Source of the DNA: Strongylocentrotus droebachiensis
Lineage: Eukaryota > Echinodermata > Echinoidea > Camarodonta > Strongylocentrotidae
NCBI GenBank assembly: GCA_035222895.1
Contig: JAVYIG010006568.1
Coordinates: 1 to 64,000 of the forward strand
Direction of reading: 5' to 3'
Length of the DNA: 64,000 nt
How positions within the stretch are numbered: position 1 is the first letter of the stretch; each line of letters begins with the position of its first letter. The notes under the pieces were generated by a model. It ran no database searches, had not been told where the DNA came from, and saw only the letters and a program-made list of their open reading frames with translations. Position numbers and translations under genes: made by a program. This document shows positions 22,528-32,100 of the stretch, piece by piece.

Positions 22528-25488
22528 TTTTTTTCTGTATCTGTGTATAAGACGCACCCCCGATTTTCAAATTTTTTCGGCGCCAAAAAAGTGCGCCTTA
22601 TACACGGAGATTTACGGTAATAGTTAATATTAAAGAAATACTATCTCTAAGCACTTTACAGATAGGATCACACCGTGCTTAAGTGTTCGTTATGCATAGA
22701 CACAGCAATACTTAAAGGTAAAGACCAGTAATGGTCATGCGATTGCATTGTGAAAGAAACGTTGTGGAATCGATCAGAAAAGGCCGATCATCTAGCATCT
22801 AGCATCTGCAAGGTTCTGGAATCATCAAAATGATAAGAAATTTGGCCCATTCTTCGTAAAGTTACAAGCACTATACACAGAAAGATGTATATGGGACTAC
22901 CCTATCTCTCTCACCAGACCATGAGAGAAATAAATTTACCAAATATATGAATTAGTAGGCGGTTTCCCGGCAAATTTTTTATCATCATGTATTAGTCAAA
23001 ACATATTCTTTCACATGATTGGTAATGAGAGCTTCCATTTCATTTTTTTGAAATTGGGGCGTTGCCAATACTGGTCTTTACCTTTAAGATGTCATTTCTT
23101 TCCCTAATAGCTAACCACTACTAGTTGGGTGGAGGGTTTTATAATGCTCTAATGGTGTCTAGTGCATACAGTACATGTACATGTAGATCAAAGGGTGACC
23201 TGAAATTTAATCCTAAGTGCTACTCAAAATATTCACTAGAGAGAGAGAGAGAGAGAGAAATATCTCACAGCATTATGTTTTGATTGCTCTCTTTTTGTCT
23301 AGATGCTTCATATTGATTTCCATTTCAGCCCCCTCCACTTTCCTTAAACGAGGGGAAATTGTTTATAGAGATCCTTAATAATTCTGATTACAAAGAAAGA
23401 AGTCATTGGAATTAAACTTGTTGAATATGTCCTTCAATTTTTCCACTTATGTTAATATGAAATGCATATAATAAATCTGAATTTATATCGCATCTCTATA
23501 CCATACCAGTATTTCTAAGTACTTTATACATGTAGATACGATCAAAGGATATTGTACCAGGTACAGGTGTACATGTACCGGTACATGTATTTTGATGTTA
23601 TACATGTATCTGTGATTTTCATTGAAATGCGGTTTGTCAAATAATCTGAAAGGAACATAAAATCAAAGGCCAACCAGAGAGGTTTGTATAATTAAAAGCC
23701 TTGAGCACACATAGGTGTGTTTTTTTTTTTTTTTTTACTGGGTATACACATCTTCATCGCACCATGGTTATGTTTGGAATCAGGATTTGGGTGAAGTTCA
23801 GAGTTAGGGTAAGGGTTATGAATAGTGTTTGGTTCAGTGTTGAAGTTAGGATTTCAGTAATCGTTTGAAATTGACTACAGAGCCATTGCCACAGGGGCAT
23901 GTGCTGTACAACCAAATAAAAGGCATCGTTTAACAATGTTAAATCTGAGATGCATTGCCCTATTATCGGTGTCTGTGATATGGTATAATATTGAAGCCCT
24001 ACAAAATTGCGCTTCAAAATGATCATGAAGTACCTCATAAAAGCAAAAATCTTTGAGTGGCCGGTTTTACCATACTCATTTTCCCCAATAGACTGTAGTG
24101 TTAACGGAAAATTTTATTTTGATTTCCAATCATAAATATCTTGATAATCAGACAGGCGATTGATCAGCTTGTAAAAGTCATGGGGTTCCTGACTGACCTT
24201 AAGGTTTATAATTATCATTGCAGCATGAGCTAAATCCAGGTTTTTGTTTCAGAATCTGAGAAAATGATACCAAGTCATTTTAAGAATCTGTGAAATCTAC
24301 ATTGTACTTTTGTTGCTTTTGATAGGACCTGAGGCATGCTGCGGTACTCCTCTACGCAAACAAACAAGACCTCAAGGGATCCATGTCATCGGCGGAAATC
24401 TCACAACAGCTCAACCTAACATCAGTCAAAGATCATGCATGGCATATACAGGCCTGCTGTGCTCTTACAGGAGAGGGGTGAGTAAAACCTGTCTATAGTG
24501 GACACCTTTAAAAAGGCCACCTGTCTATACTGACCTTGTCTTTAAAAAAAATGACCAATTGTCTGTAGTGGTCTTATTTAGCCACCTGTCTTTATCAAAG
24601 ATCATGAGTGGCAGATACAGGCCTGCTGTGCTCTTACGGGAGAGGGGCGAGTAAAACCTGCCTACAGTGGACCCCCTTTTTTATCAGAATGCCACTGGTT
24701 TATTATAGACATCTGACCATGGGGTCAGTTTGTATGCAGTTCACTACATTTAGACAACAGTTCAGGGACAATGAGAATGCATATATCGAGGGTTCAGTGA
24801 CACAAAGACGTAACTCCATATTTTGCCAAAATGAGTATTTGATATCAAAATGTTCAGAAAAATGTGGGCTTTCCAGGAAACACAAAGACTTAACTCCACC
24901 CAACACCCTATTGAAGTCAATGGCTAGTGAAACATGAACTTAACTCCTTAAGGCCCAAGTGGACCTCTATCTTTAAACCACCTTTCATCAAAATGGCCAA
25001 AATGGAGTTACGGCTTTGTGTCACTGATCCCTCAATATATACATGTACAGGTATTCTGTGCTCTTACTGGAGAGGGATGCATGAGTAATGCCGTAGTTTA
25101 TAAGGGTTTTTTTTAGGCAGATTGAGAACACCTTTTTATCGAAATACCATTAGTGGCATAAACATTTGTTTGATTTGAGGACTTGTGACCCATTCAGTCT
25201 AACTATTATTCTTTTTAAGACTGTGCTCTTTTCTCAGATCATTTGATACAGGTTTCAACAGTCAGAGACTATATACTCTTGAATGATAATGATACAACTG
25301 TCTTCTTTTCAGACCAACAATGATTTTTGTTAAGACTGGGCTCTTTTCTCAGATCATTTGATACATGTTTCAACATTCAGAGACTATATACTCTTGAATG
25401 ATAATGATACAACTGTTTTCTTTTCTCCCCGCCTCCCTGTAGATTATATCAAGGCTTAGAATGGATCGCCAATCAGATCAGAAGATGA
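9140..25488 (+). CDS. ARL5: ARL5-type ADP-ribosylation factor-like GTPase, 6 coding exons, 178 aa
   Basis: Coding exons: 9140-9185, 14523-14583, 15326-15473, 19305-19388, 24326-24477, 25443-25488. All introns are GT-AG and the phases join without error. The protein begins [19 protein letters not shown], with Gly2 positioned for N-myristoylation. G1 is GLDNAGKT at residues 23-30, the switch I threonine lies in TSPTIGSN (44-51), G3 is WDIGGQ (65-70) and G4 is NKQD (125-128). Exon 5 ends in the family-typical [11 protein letters not shown]. Length and residue numbering match vertebrate ARL5A/B (179 aa). In that family the GTP-bound protein works at the trans-Golgi and recruits GARP for endosome-to-Golgi transport; the same role here is inferred. 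Exon 1 is preceded at once by a polypyrimidine tract and gcag (ends 9134), so at least one upstream non-coding exon is expected but was not found. Introns 1 (5.3 kb), 3 (3.8 kb) and 4 (4.9 kb) are full of small transposons. Assigning A versus B is not meaningful outside vertebrates. Confidence 0.95.
9426..9761. mobile_element. 336-bp hAT-type MITE in ARL5 intron 1
   Basis: The octamer ATGAAAGT is duplicated at 9418-9425 and 9762-9769. The right end TAGTGCTCACTATCACCCCTG-like terminus (ends 9761) fits hAT ends; the left end CAAGCCTGATAAAAACTG is a weak inverted match. The interior is made of CCTGATTTTT/CCCGATTTTT phrases and a short poly-G run. A second, left-truncated copy is at about 28877-29127. 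Confidence 0.75.
10363..13877. repeat. Pair of inverted ~80-bp repeats bounding 3.4 kb in ARL5 intron 1
   Basis: About 10363-10443 (contains CTGCACGTTTAAAATAGC and GAAATGAGCAGCTCATT) recurs inverted at about 13794-13877, with small indels. They could be termini of a decayed transposon or two independent insertions of one family. The interval has no transposase-like ORF; it contains a further MITE at about 11607-12000 and many TACATGTACATGTA palindromes. Confidence 0.6.
11607..12000. mobile_element. MITE-like element with inverted ends and internal GCGTCTTCA-YCAGACCGAAG repeats
   Basis: The left end contains GAGATTGCCAAATATCCCGC and the right end contains GCGGGCTATTTGGCAATCTC, inverted. The phrase GCGTCTTCATCAGACCGAAG occurs twice (near 11684 and 11807), and TGATGAAGACGCG twice in the opposite sense. 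No ORF and no clear target duplication. Confidence 0.55.
15565..15745 (-). mobile_element. tRNA-derived SINE, minus orientation
   Basis: Read on the - strand the head is tRNA-like: A-box region ATGGCTCAGTGGTAGAGCAG and B-box GGGTTCAAACC, followed by a tail TAAGGCACTAATCCTTATTA. The same head-plus-tail occurs at 37347-37515 (+) and 46990-47120 (-). The conserved non-tRNA tail and the divergence between copies show it is a SINE and not a tRNA gene. Confidence 0.85.
15939..16320. mobile_element. TTAA-type MITE, family A, copy 1
   Basis: Similar along its length to the copies at 19418-19799 and 22716-23083 (phrases AATGAAATGAAAGCTCTTA and GCCGGGAAACCGCCTACTAA). The right end GGTCTTTATCT is followed by TTAA (16321-16324); the left end is decayed (TAAATGTAAAGACCAG). 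It lies in ARL5 intron 3. Confidence 0.8.
18000..18626. mobile_element. TTAA-type MITE, family C, 627 bp
   Basis: The termini AGGGCCTATCTCACTGAGCG and CGCTCAGTTAGATAGGCCCT are inverted with one mismatch. The left flank is TTAA (17996-17999); the right flank is TTAG, one change from TTAA. The interior consists of degenerate short repeats of the type GCGACTATTAGCAAC in both orientations. No transposase. Confidence 0.8.
19418..19799. mobile_element. TTAA-type MITE, family A, copy 2
   Basis: Termini AGGTAAAGACCAGT and CTGATCTTTACCT are inverted, flanked by TTAA on both sides (19414-19417, 19800-19803). It is inserted 26 bp after the exon 4 donor of ARL5. Confidence 0.88.
20645..20875. repeat. 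Nested fold-back in ARL5 intron 4
   Basis: Outer arms contain GTCAATTTTGTACTATATC (20645 on) and GATAAAGTACAAAATTGAC (ends 20830). Inner arms contain ATGACAGAGAACCAATAACA and TATTGGTTCTCTGTCAT (20676-20770). A further pair GATTAGAAAAACAAT / TTGTTTTTCTAATTA joins the inner loop to the right side. No coding potential. Confidence 0.75.
21023..21526. mobile_element. TTAA-type MITE, family B, 504 bp
   Basis: Termini AGGTATTACAAAGTTTTGG and CAAAACTTTGTATTACCT are inverted, flanked by TTAA at 21019-21022 and 21527-21530. The duplicate unit has the uninterrupted site GTGCTTAAGTG at 22676-22686. A 98-bp fragment of the same family is at 41765-41862. Confidence 0.9.
21920..22612. mobile_element. DNA-transposon-like element with TATAAGGCGCAC ends and a captured LINE fragment
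   Basis: The left end TCTCCGTGTATAAGGCGCAC and the right end GTGCGCCTTATACACGGAGA are perfect inverted repeats. The related phrases CTGTGTATAAGGCGCACCCC and GTGTATAAGACGCACCCC occur just inside. A(n) tracts at about 21975-22010 and 22491-22526 flank the interior. Superfamily was not assigned. The interior 22250-22480 is retrotransposon-derived (separate entry). Confidence 0.8.
22250..22480 (-). pseudogene. Non-LTR retrotransposon reverse-transcriptase fragment
   Basis: On the - strand the open frame reads ...[20 protein letters not shown]...[12 protein letters not shown], then loses similarity. S-x-L-x-N-R-x-Q-x-V and [10 protein letters not shown] are the conserved thumb/palm stretch of jockey/CR1-type LINE reverse transcriptases. 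Only about 75 residues of the domain remain, with no YxDD motif downstream. It sits inside the element at 21920-22612, so it was either captured or inserted there. Confidence 0.75.
22716..23083. mobile_element. TTAA-type MITE, family A, copy 3 (inverted relative to copies 1 and 2)
   Basis: Termini AGGTAAAGACCAGTAATGG and CCAATACTGGTCTTTACCT, flanked by TTAA at 22712-22715 and 23084-23087. The corresponding place in unit 1 is an intact TTAA (21560-21563, context CAATGATTAAGATGTC), an empty site. Confidence 0.92.
24595..24675 (+). pseudogene. Relic duplicate of the 3' part of ARL5 exon 5
   Basis: TCAAAGATCATG through GAGTAAAACCTG and the following GTGGAC-rich bases match 24426-24508 (exon 5 end, donor and first intron bases) at about 90 percent. 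Its frame stays open and would read [17 protein letters not shown], against [17 protein letters not shown] in the exon. The donor is GC (GGCGAGT) instead of GT, and no good acceptor precedes it. Part of a transcript is possible but unlikely. Confidence 0.8.
24780..25043. mobile_element. Fold-back MITE in ARL5 intron 5
   Basis: The left arm TATATCGAGGGTTCAGTGAC, continuing ACAAAGACGTAACTCCATA, is inverted at the right as TATGGAGTTACG-like sequence, TTTGTGTCACTGATCCCTCA and ATATATA (about 24990-25043). TA-rich ends suggest a TA-type target. Confidence 0.65.
25045..25092 (+). pseudogene. Second, more decayed relic of ARL5 exon 5 end
   Basis: ACAGGTATTCTGTGCTCTTA and CTGGAGAGGGATGC match ACAGGCCTGCTGTGCTCTTA and CAGGAGAGGGGTG of exon 5 with an insertion before GAGTAA. 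The frame and donor are broken. It directly abuts the fold-back MITE at 24780-25043. Confidence 0.55.
25217..25428. repeat. Tandem duplication of about 95-115 bp just before ARL5 exon 6
   Basis: The segment containing CTCTTTTCTCAGATCATTTG, ATACAGGTTTCAACAGTCAG and ACTCTTGAATGATAATGATA occurs twice (from about 25217 and 25333) with few differences. It lies upstream of the exon 6 acceptor and supplies two pyrimidine tracts. Confidence 0.85.
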
Positions 25489-26640
25489 CGAAGGTTTCTA
25501 TCCCGTCTGTCACTTTGTCTCTTCAATGTCCTCCATTCTCGTAAGTACGGTGAGAATAATATGCTATGTGAACAGGGCCTCAGAGAAACACATGTACATT
25601 ATACATCTACTGCTAATGTCTTGTTCACACATGACATTGTAAATGTCTGAGAAAACATTGTCCACGTCTTTTGCAGTGTCCTTCATTTCATTTACATGTC
25701 AATGTACTCATGTACACATATGTACATTGTACATTAAATGTGTAATTGCCAATTTGTATGTTAATATGCTTGGAATATGAATTTTCTGGCTATTGCAACT
25801 ACGCTATTTGGCCATAGAGGGCAGCACAGACCACGGGTATATATGGCAAAGGCACTTCCGGCTCTTATACAAAACCAATAGGTCGAGAACAGGAAATTCT
25901 GATGGAAATTGTAGTTTCAGAACCAATAAAATATGATCAACAGATTGTGATGGTGCCTTGACAAATCTCATCAAATCATTGGGGGAAGTTCATGAAACCT
26001 GAACAATAGTTTAGTAAAATAAGGAATTAGTTGATGCTGCTGTACATCGTCTTCCCTAGTATCGTATTTGCGAATGTGCTGACCTGCGCAGTGTGGGATA
26101 AAGGTCGCTATCTACTGTCGAACGTCGTATTTGCGGTAGGGTCACATCAAGTTGATACTGGAAAATGTTCACTCCCATAATTTCCCTTAATTTGTTAATT
26201 CAGTCAAGAATATTAATGTTAATCCCTCTTTTATCATTTCTGCACCTTCCTTTTTGTTTTATCTCTACAGAGTCTCTTTTTGATATCCTAGAAGTAGCTA
26301 GCAGAAGAGCCTTTTGTAGTTCTACTCAAACTCTTGTCAGTGGTAACAGGCCAGCAAGTATCCAGCTCTCCGGCAAACTTGTACAGTCTCCAAAAGTCCC
26401 CAACTCTGATGGATGCAGTGCCAAGTAATGTAAGAACAGGGTTGTGTTCCGGTACACGTAAGCCAAGAATAGTCGAACCATCACTTCGCGCACAAAGTGA
26501 TCTCGGGAGCAACAGATCGTCACTTATTACATAGGAAATCGAACGAGCTACTCCTCCAAATGAATGACAGAGTGTGTTTTACTGAATCCTGTTAACACTG
26601 TTCTAATATTGAGTGTCTACATGCTGACTGTCTTTGAACA
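25489..26640 (+). other. Start of ARL5 3' region; no further gene seen
   Basis: Follows the ARL5 stop. An AATAAA at 25925-25930 could be a proximal poly(A) signal. The short ORFs have no recognisable features. The 3' end of the transcript cannot be fixed from sequence. Confidence 0.4.
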
Positions 26641-27480
26641 CATTGCCCTACCACAGAGAACACACCACAAAAGGGGCTAAGCACCGCTCAAGAAGTACTT
26701 TATAGCAGTATGAGAACACACCTCACAGTTGATTGCCACTGTTCGTTGTAACACACAAGGAGAGACCTGTCTCTGGAATAGTGTGTGTGATCTGCGAGTG
26801 CTAAAAGGACTCGATTACCATCTACTGAACATGGAGTATGTAATACTGTAATGAACTTTAAGTATATGTGCCATTTTTGCACACAGAATGATGTGTCACT
26901 TGCAAAATGATTATTTAACCTTCCAATTGTGATATTTATGTGAATGCAAAAAGGACTTGAATGACATTTCTGAACAAGGAGTTCTGTAACGAATCATGTG
27001 TGTCAATTGTTGCACAAAGATTGAAATGGTACATAGCAGTGATCAATGAACCTCCATATTATCAGGTTTGATTATGTGAATGCAAAAAGGACTCAAGAAA
27101 GACATGAATGGTCTTGTAAGCATGGAGTGGTATTTTGTAATGAACTCTACAATGTAAATGCCACTTTGCATACAAAATGTGAAATGTTACGTAGAAGTGA
27201 TCACTTATTTAACCTCACAATTATCATCATTGATTGTACATGTATATGAATGCAACAATAATACTATGAACACAGAGTGGGAATTTGTACTGAATTTCGT
27301 AGCCATTTTTGCACATAAAGATTGAAACGTTCCTGAGCAGTGGTCATTTAACCTCCGATTCATCATACTGGAGTATGCGAGTGCCAAAAAGGGCTCACGA
27401 ATGATCTTCTTAAGATTGCAATGAAAACATTGTGCCATGTTTGCATACAAGGCGAAAGGTCAATTGAAAGGTCAATGATC
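26640..27480. repeat. Degenerate tandem repeat, about 5 units of ~130-170 bp, in the ARL5 3' region
   Basis: Units begin near 26795, 26943, 27077, 27245 and 27377 with variants of GTGAATGCAAAAAGGACTC. Each continues through an A-GGAGT segment, TTTTGCACA-CA-AATG, GTGATCA-TTATTTAACCT and CAATT-TCAT. Divergence is high, so the array is old. It probably lies within the ARL5 3' UTR or just beyond. Confidence 0.75.
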
Positions 27481-28812
27481 TGAGATACTACATGTACATT
27501 TGTATGACACTACTTTGGTACTTTACATTTTTATATGACAAAATACATGTAGCGACGCAAAGGGATTTTAAGAGAAAGACATTTTAATGTTTTAATTTAG
27601 TGAAAAGTGTTTTTTTTTTAAACAGGGGGCAGGTGTGGGATGTGATGGTTTGAAATATATTTTGTTCTTCAAATGTTATGATACGCTCAAAGGTTGTACA
27701 TGTCTGTATTGCATTGATTTTTGTTCAGTGCCATATAACTGCGGTAACATACAATGTGTTAATATTTGCATGATAAATACTTTGTATTGAGGGCAGCAAA
27801 ACATATTCAAAGTTTTAAAAGTCAAGCAGTGCGCGTGCTCACTTCAATCACTCATTTGTAAGATCTACATGTATTTGACACCATGCAGTATGATATGCAA
27901 ATATTTTTCTGCATTTTAAATTAAGATATTTTAAGCAAATCGCAAAGTTTGTGATTTTTTGTTGTGTTTTTAAATTATTATTGAAAAAGCAGGATAATCC
28001 ATATTGCATTCTATGCATGTACATTTCATCTGTTTAAAGCCATAAGGGTATTAAGCCTATGTAAAACTATCTAATTTAGGCCCTCCTGGCGTTCAATGGG
28101 CGATTTTATTCGTAGATACTTATTGATTTATTTTTCCAATTTCTATCTATTTAAATGTATGTAAACCACTTACTCTAGTGTCTTTTGTGTATATTATTGT
28201 ATCATAAACTATAGTTGAATCGCGCCAGGTATATAAAAATGAGCAGAAACATACTGTTGATTTCGAAATTTTTCACGGACAAATTCAGAGTATGACAAGG
28301 GTGCCTTGATTACCGGTATGCACAGCGCATCTAGAGGCTGTTCAGTTCATACTGACATGTTTCAAAGTTAAGTCTGTACAGAAACACTCTTTGTGATTGT
28401 ATGTGAACACTCTTTATGTTAAGTGGCGTCTTGAACCCATGTGGATATGCAGTATTTTTGTTTTTGCTTTAAAAAAAAGAGAAGTCAGTCAAATCCAAAA
28501 GTTATTTGGTATCGAGCATTTTCTTCCAGATAAACGGCGGCATTAAAAAACAATATTCACATAAAATGTAGGTGACATTTCTGTATCTTATAATTCTGAG
28601 TTCGGTGAAGATGCAAAGTACCTTTGTTTTGCACATAGTACAGTTGCTGCTCCATTTACACAGTCTATTAAAAAACTGCCACAGTTTACTGTATCATATA
28701 TGAACCAGTCATAACGGTGCGAGTACATCCTGATTATGATAAGTTGAGAGAAACTGAACAATGAAAGTTTGAGGGAAATATCACAAAGCACAATAAAAAG
28801 TAGTAATCTCAG
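27481..28812. other. AT-rich intergenic DNA between convergent genes; nothing recognised
   Basis: No coding region, RNA gene or terminal-repeat element was recognised apart from scattered TACATGTA palindromes. Confidence 0.5.
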
Positions 28813-29127
28813 GCCAGGGGGGTGTTTCATCAACATTAGTTGGTGGAAAACTGTCAGCGCTGACTAAATATATATATCGGTTTCCCAATTTTTTAGTTTT
28901 TTCCCGATTTTTCCCTGATTTTTTTCTTTTTACCTCTTTTATCCTGATTTTACCGATATCCCCGTTATTTTCTCTAATCTTCCCTATTTTTCCCTCGAAA
29001 GGGGGGAATGTTGTTAGATGCCACTATTTCCCCGCGATTCCTCTTCTCTTTTTTTACTCAAGGGGGGCGTGGGTTGAGGGGAAAACAAAAAACCATTTTT
29101 TTTTTTTTAGTGCTCACTATCACCCCT
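28813..29127. mobile_element. Left-truncated copy of the hAT-type MITE seen at 9426-9761
   Basis: From about 28877 the phrases ATCGGTTTCCC, TTTTTCCCGATTTTTCCC, TTACTCAAGGGGGGCGTGG and the terminus AGTGCTCACTATCACCCCTG (ends 29127) match the intron 1 copy. The left terminus and target duplication are missing. Just before it, 28815-28870 starts CAGGGGGGTGTTTCATCAAC, like the ends of the family at 33711. Confidence 0.65.
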
Positions 29128-32100
29128 GTAATCTATCAAATGCAAATTGGCAACTCAAAGATTAACCAAGTGTAAGTACATGTATGGACTGTATCCTCAC
29201 AAATATTACAAATTGTATAGAGCATGTAACTCACTATTATGTACAGGATAATGGTTAATCAAATTACAGATTGTACATTTCTCTTTGCGATCAATCATTT
29301 CAAGCTCGGTAGCAAGTTGAGTCAAGGAATTGATGATATTCATGAATGCGTTGCTTGAATGGCATATTTCTTTTCAAATGCATGCTTACATCGGCTGTGA
29401 ATAGAACACTCGCAAACTAATTAATTTGGCATTGTCATTTTTTACATCCAATCCATATTCATGCAGGGACAATTGTTTTGTTTTTTTTAAGTATGAGATG
29501 TATGTTCAGCATTAATAAAGACATAAACCCACGTTCAGATATGAATTTGTAAACTGTTTTTTTCTTTTTGCTTCATTCTTTTTTCTTTATTACGTAAGTG
29601 AAATATGCCTCACATTTCTGTATCTCATAACACAGAGCGCTGTGAATATGCGTAGGTCCTTTGTCGCGCAAAGTTGCCTTTCATTTACATGTAATAAAGA
29701 AAAGAATACTGAGGTTTACAATTTCATATCTGAGCGAGCCATAATATGTAGCCAGTCATTCATGGGTTTTAGTTTTCTGAAATCTAGCCTAGCTGTAGTC
29801 ATGGATTTCAAATGTTTCTAATTGGTGCCATCTTTAAAAAAGGAAATAATTTGCCTTCATTTATGATGTGAAGATAAATAATTATTTTAGAGGTTTAAAT
29901 TTGTAAGTCATTGTTTTGAAATTTTTCCCCTCTCTTTCACAAAACCCATATAACGTTCTGCCTTGTAATCATATGACGAGATAAGGAAAGATAAAATGAT
30001 TGAAAACATTTTTCTTTGCACTTTTTGTAATGTCATAACACACAAGATGCATATAATGTGTTAGCTGTATATGCAAATAGAGTTGCCACAAGTGTTATTT
30101 TGATGGCAGTCACTTCTTCTTAGAAATATTACTGACTTTACTTTAAAACAGGAACTTGAATTTTCAAGCACAAGGGATGCAGACATACGTGTAGCATCTT
30201 GTATGCCACAAGTAGGTTTGTAATGCAGTTTATTGCTTCCTTTAAAGTATTGAATGATTTTCCTGTTTATCAAGTGTCTAAATATCATCTCTAGAAAGTT
30301 TCTTTTAATGGCCATTCAGGAAACAGGTGTTTGAACTTAATTTTTTCCACAGTAAAGGAAGTGATATTGAGAAGAAATGAAGTGTTGGGGTTATTAACAA
30401 GTCAAAGGAGAAAGTGTCTATCATAAGAAAACTTGATTAATGTCTTTGAATATATTCCTTTGCCTATTTTTAAACCAGTTTCATCACAATGATTGGTTGG
30501 ATATCACTGCACAAACACCATACACCATGGTGAATATATTTTGTTTTGTGAATGTAATTTTTCAGCATCATTTTGCGGAACAAGTGTACCAAAGAATTTG
30601 ATTTGGACAATGTTTTGTGCTCACAAATGTCACCGTGCTTTGAATAGGAATTGAATTCTTTTATGATTTTGTTTTATTGTATCTATTTTTGAAAAAGAAA
30701 CAGGCCTACATGTATCTGTAATATGCATTTGGACAGCAGAATGCCATTTACTGTAACATTTGACCTACATGTGAACTGTAACCTCACTTCAACCCTCGAC
30801 CTACATTTGCTTGAATGTTTTGGCAAGCCCCCCCCCCCCCCCCCCCCCCCCCCGATTTACACATATTTTTAAGGATGCTCACAATTCTAAACCTGCTGCA
30901 TTTTATAAAGTGTAATAAAAATGCAATCAAGATGAAAAAATCATCTTGTTGCCATCTGGATCTTCGTACCTTTTTACATCTTTCTGAATAGATTCCACAA
31001 TTGATACCCTCTGCTTTTACGACTTAGTTTTCTTGTATCCTAAATCTTAGAGGTGTTTAGCCTTATATAAGGTTTCATCCTTTCATTGAAGAGTCCTCCC
31101 TTTTTCAATTAATTATACCAGACTACTTATATATTTGCATATGAATTGAAAGTTTGTATTAGTTTCTGTGTTAGATTTCATACAAATATTTTATGAGAAC
31201 TCAAGCCCCCTGATTTACAATTTTATTGGTATTATTTTTGGAACAATCAAGACGTCCGTGCATGATAATCTTGTAATCAATATGTTCTTCATAATGATCA
31301 TTTTGTCATGGGAAATAAACAGTATGATGTACAGTATAATAAATTCCCCCTTGTTCTTAACTTTTGAGATGTGTACAGATTTGTAAAAGCTTTGTCGTTT
31401 TAGATGTGTTAGAAAATCATTTGCGGAAAAAAACTTTTCTGAAAAATCAAAAGGGCACCTAAAGATTATTTTCTTCCCAAGAAGATGCATTTTTCAAAAG
31501 CTCTATTTGCATCAGATAGATTTTTATTATGATTTTGTGTGAGGATATAGTGCAAGAGATGTATTAAAGAAAAGAGATGATGAAAAGTGGAAGACAGAAA
31601 GAGGAAAATAGGTACATATTTTCAAAGGTTATTGATATGCAAAGTACATGTTTATGAACTAAATGGCAAACAAAACCCAGAGTGTCCACCCAACCATCTA
31701 CCCAGACACAAATAAAAAAAGGACACTTAATGATTTGGTTCAGCTTTTCTGACTCTTTTGCTGTCTGAGACATAATAAATGTGCAAGGCAAGCAAAGAAA
31801 TCAAGATTTATTCTACAACAAAACAAAACAAAACAGCTACACATGTACAAACATTTAGATACGTTGTCAGAATCATACTCGTAAACATGTCACCAAAATA
31901 CATGTGCCACCTGCGAACAATCTATACATGTCTGTGCTTAAAATGACTACCAGTACTTCTTTTGGCCTTTTATCTATTTTCATATTTCCTAGATTAAATG
32001 TACATAAGGGCATAACATATACTTGCATTTTGAATTAATCAAACATTCTAGCATTCACCTTCAAATACAAAAAGGCACAATACATATTATGCAACAGACC

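Larger units (their letters stand above)
20990..23480. repeat. Local duplication: unit 1 (about 20990-21919) and unit 2 (about 22640-23480)
   Basis: Both units share, in order, GTGCTTAAGTGT-like sequence, GCATAGMCACRGCAAT, AAGATGTCATTT, CCCTAATAGCTAACCACTAC, ATAATGCTCTAATGGTG, TAGATCAAAGGGTGACCTGA and AATATCTCACAGC, continuing to TGTTGAATATGTCC. Unit 1 holds family B MITE 21023-21526, absent from unit 2. Unit 2 holds family A MITE 22716-23083, absent from unit 1. A third element (21920-22612) sits between them. Everything is inside ARL5 intron 4. Confidence 0.85.

Noticed and set aside
26165..26534. Overlapping ORFs of 65-87 aa after ARL5
   Set aside because: No codon bias or domain; open frames in both strands at once, typical of chance.
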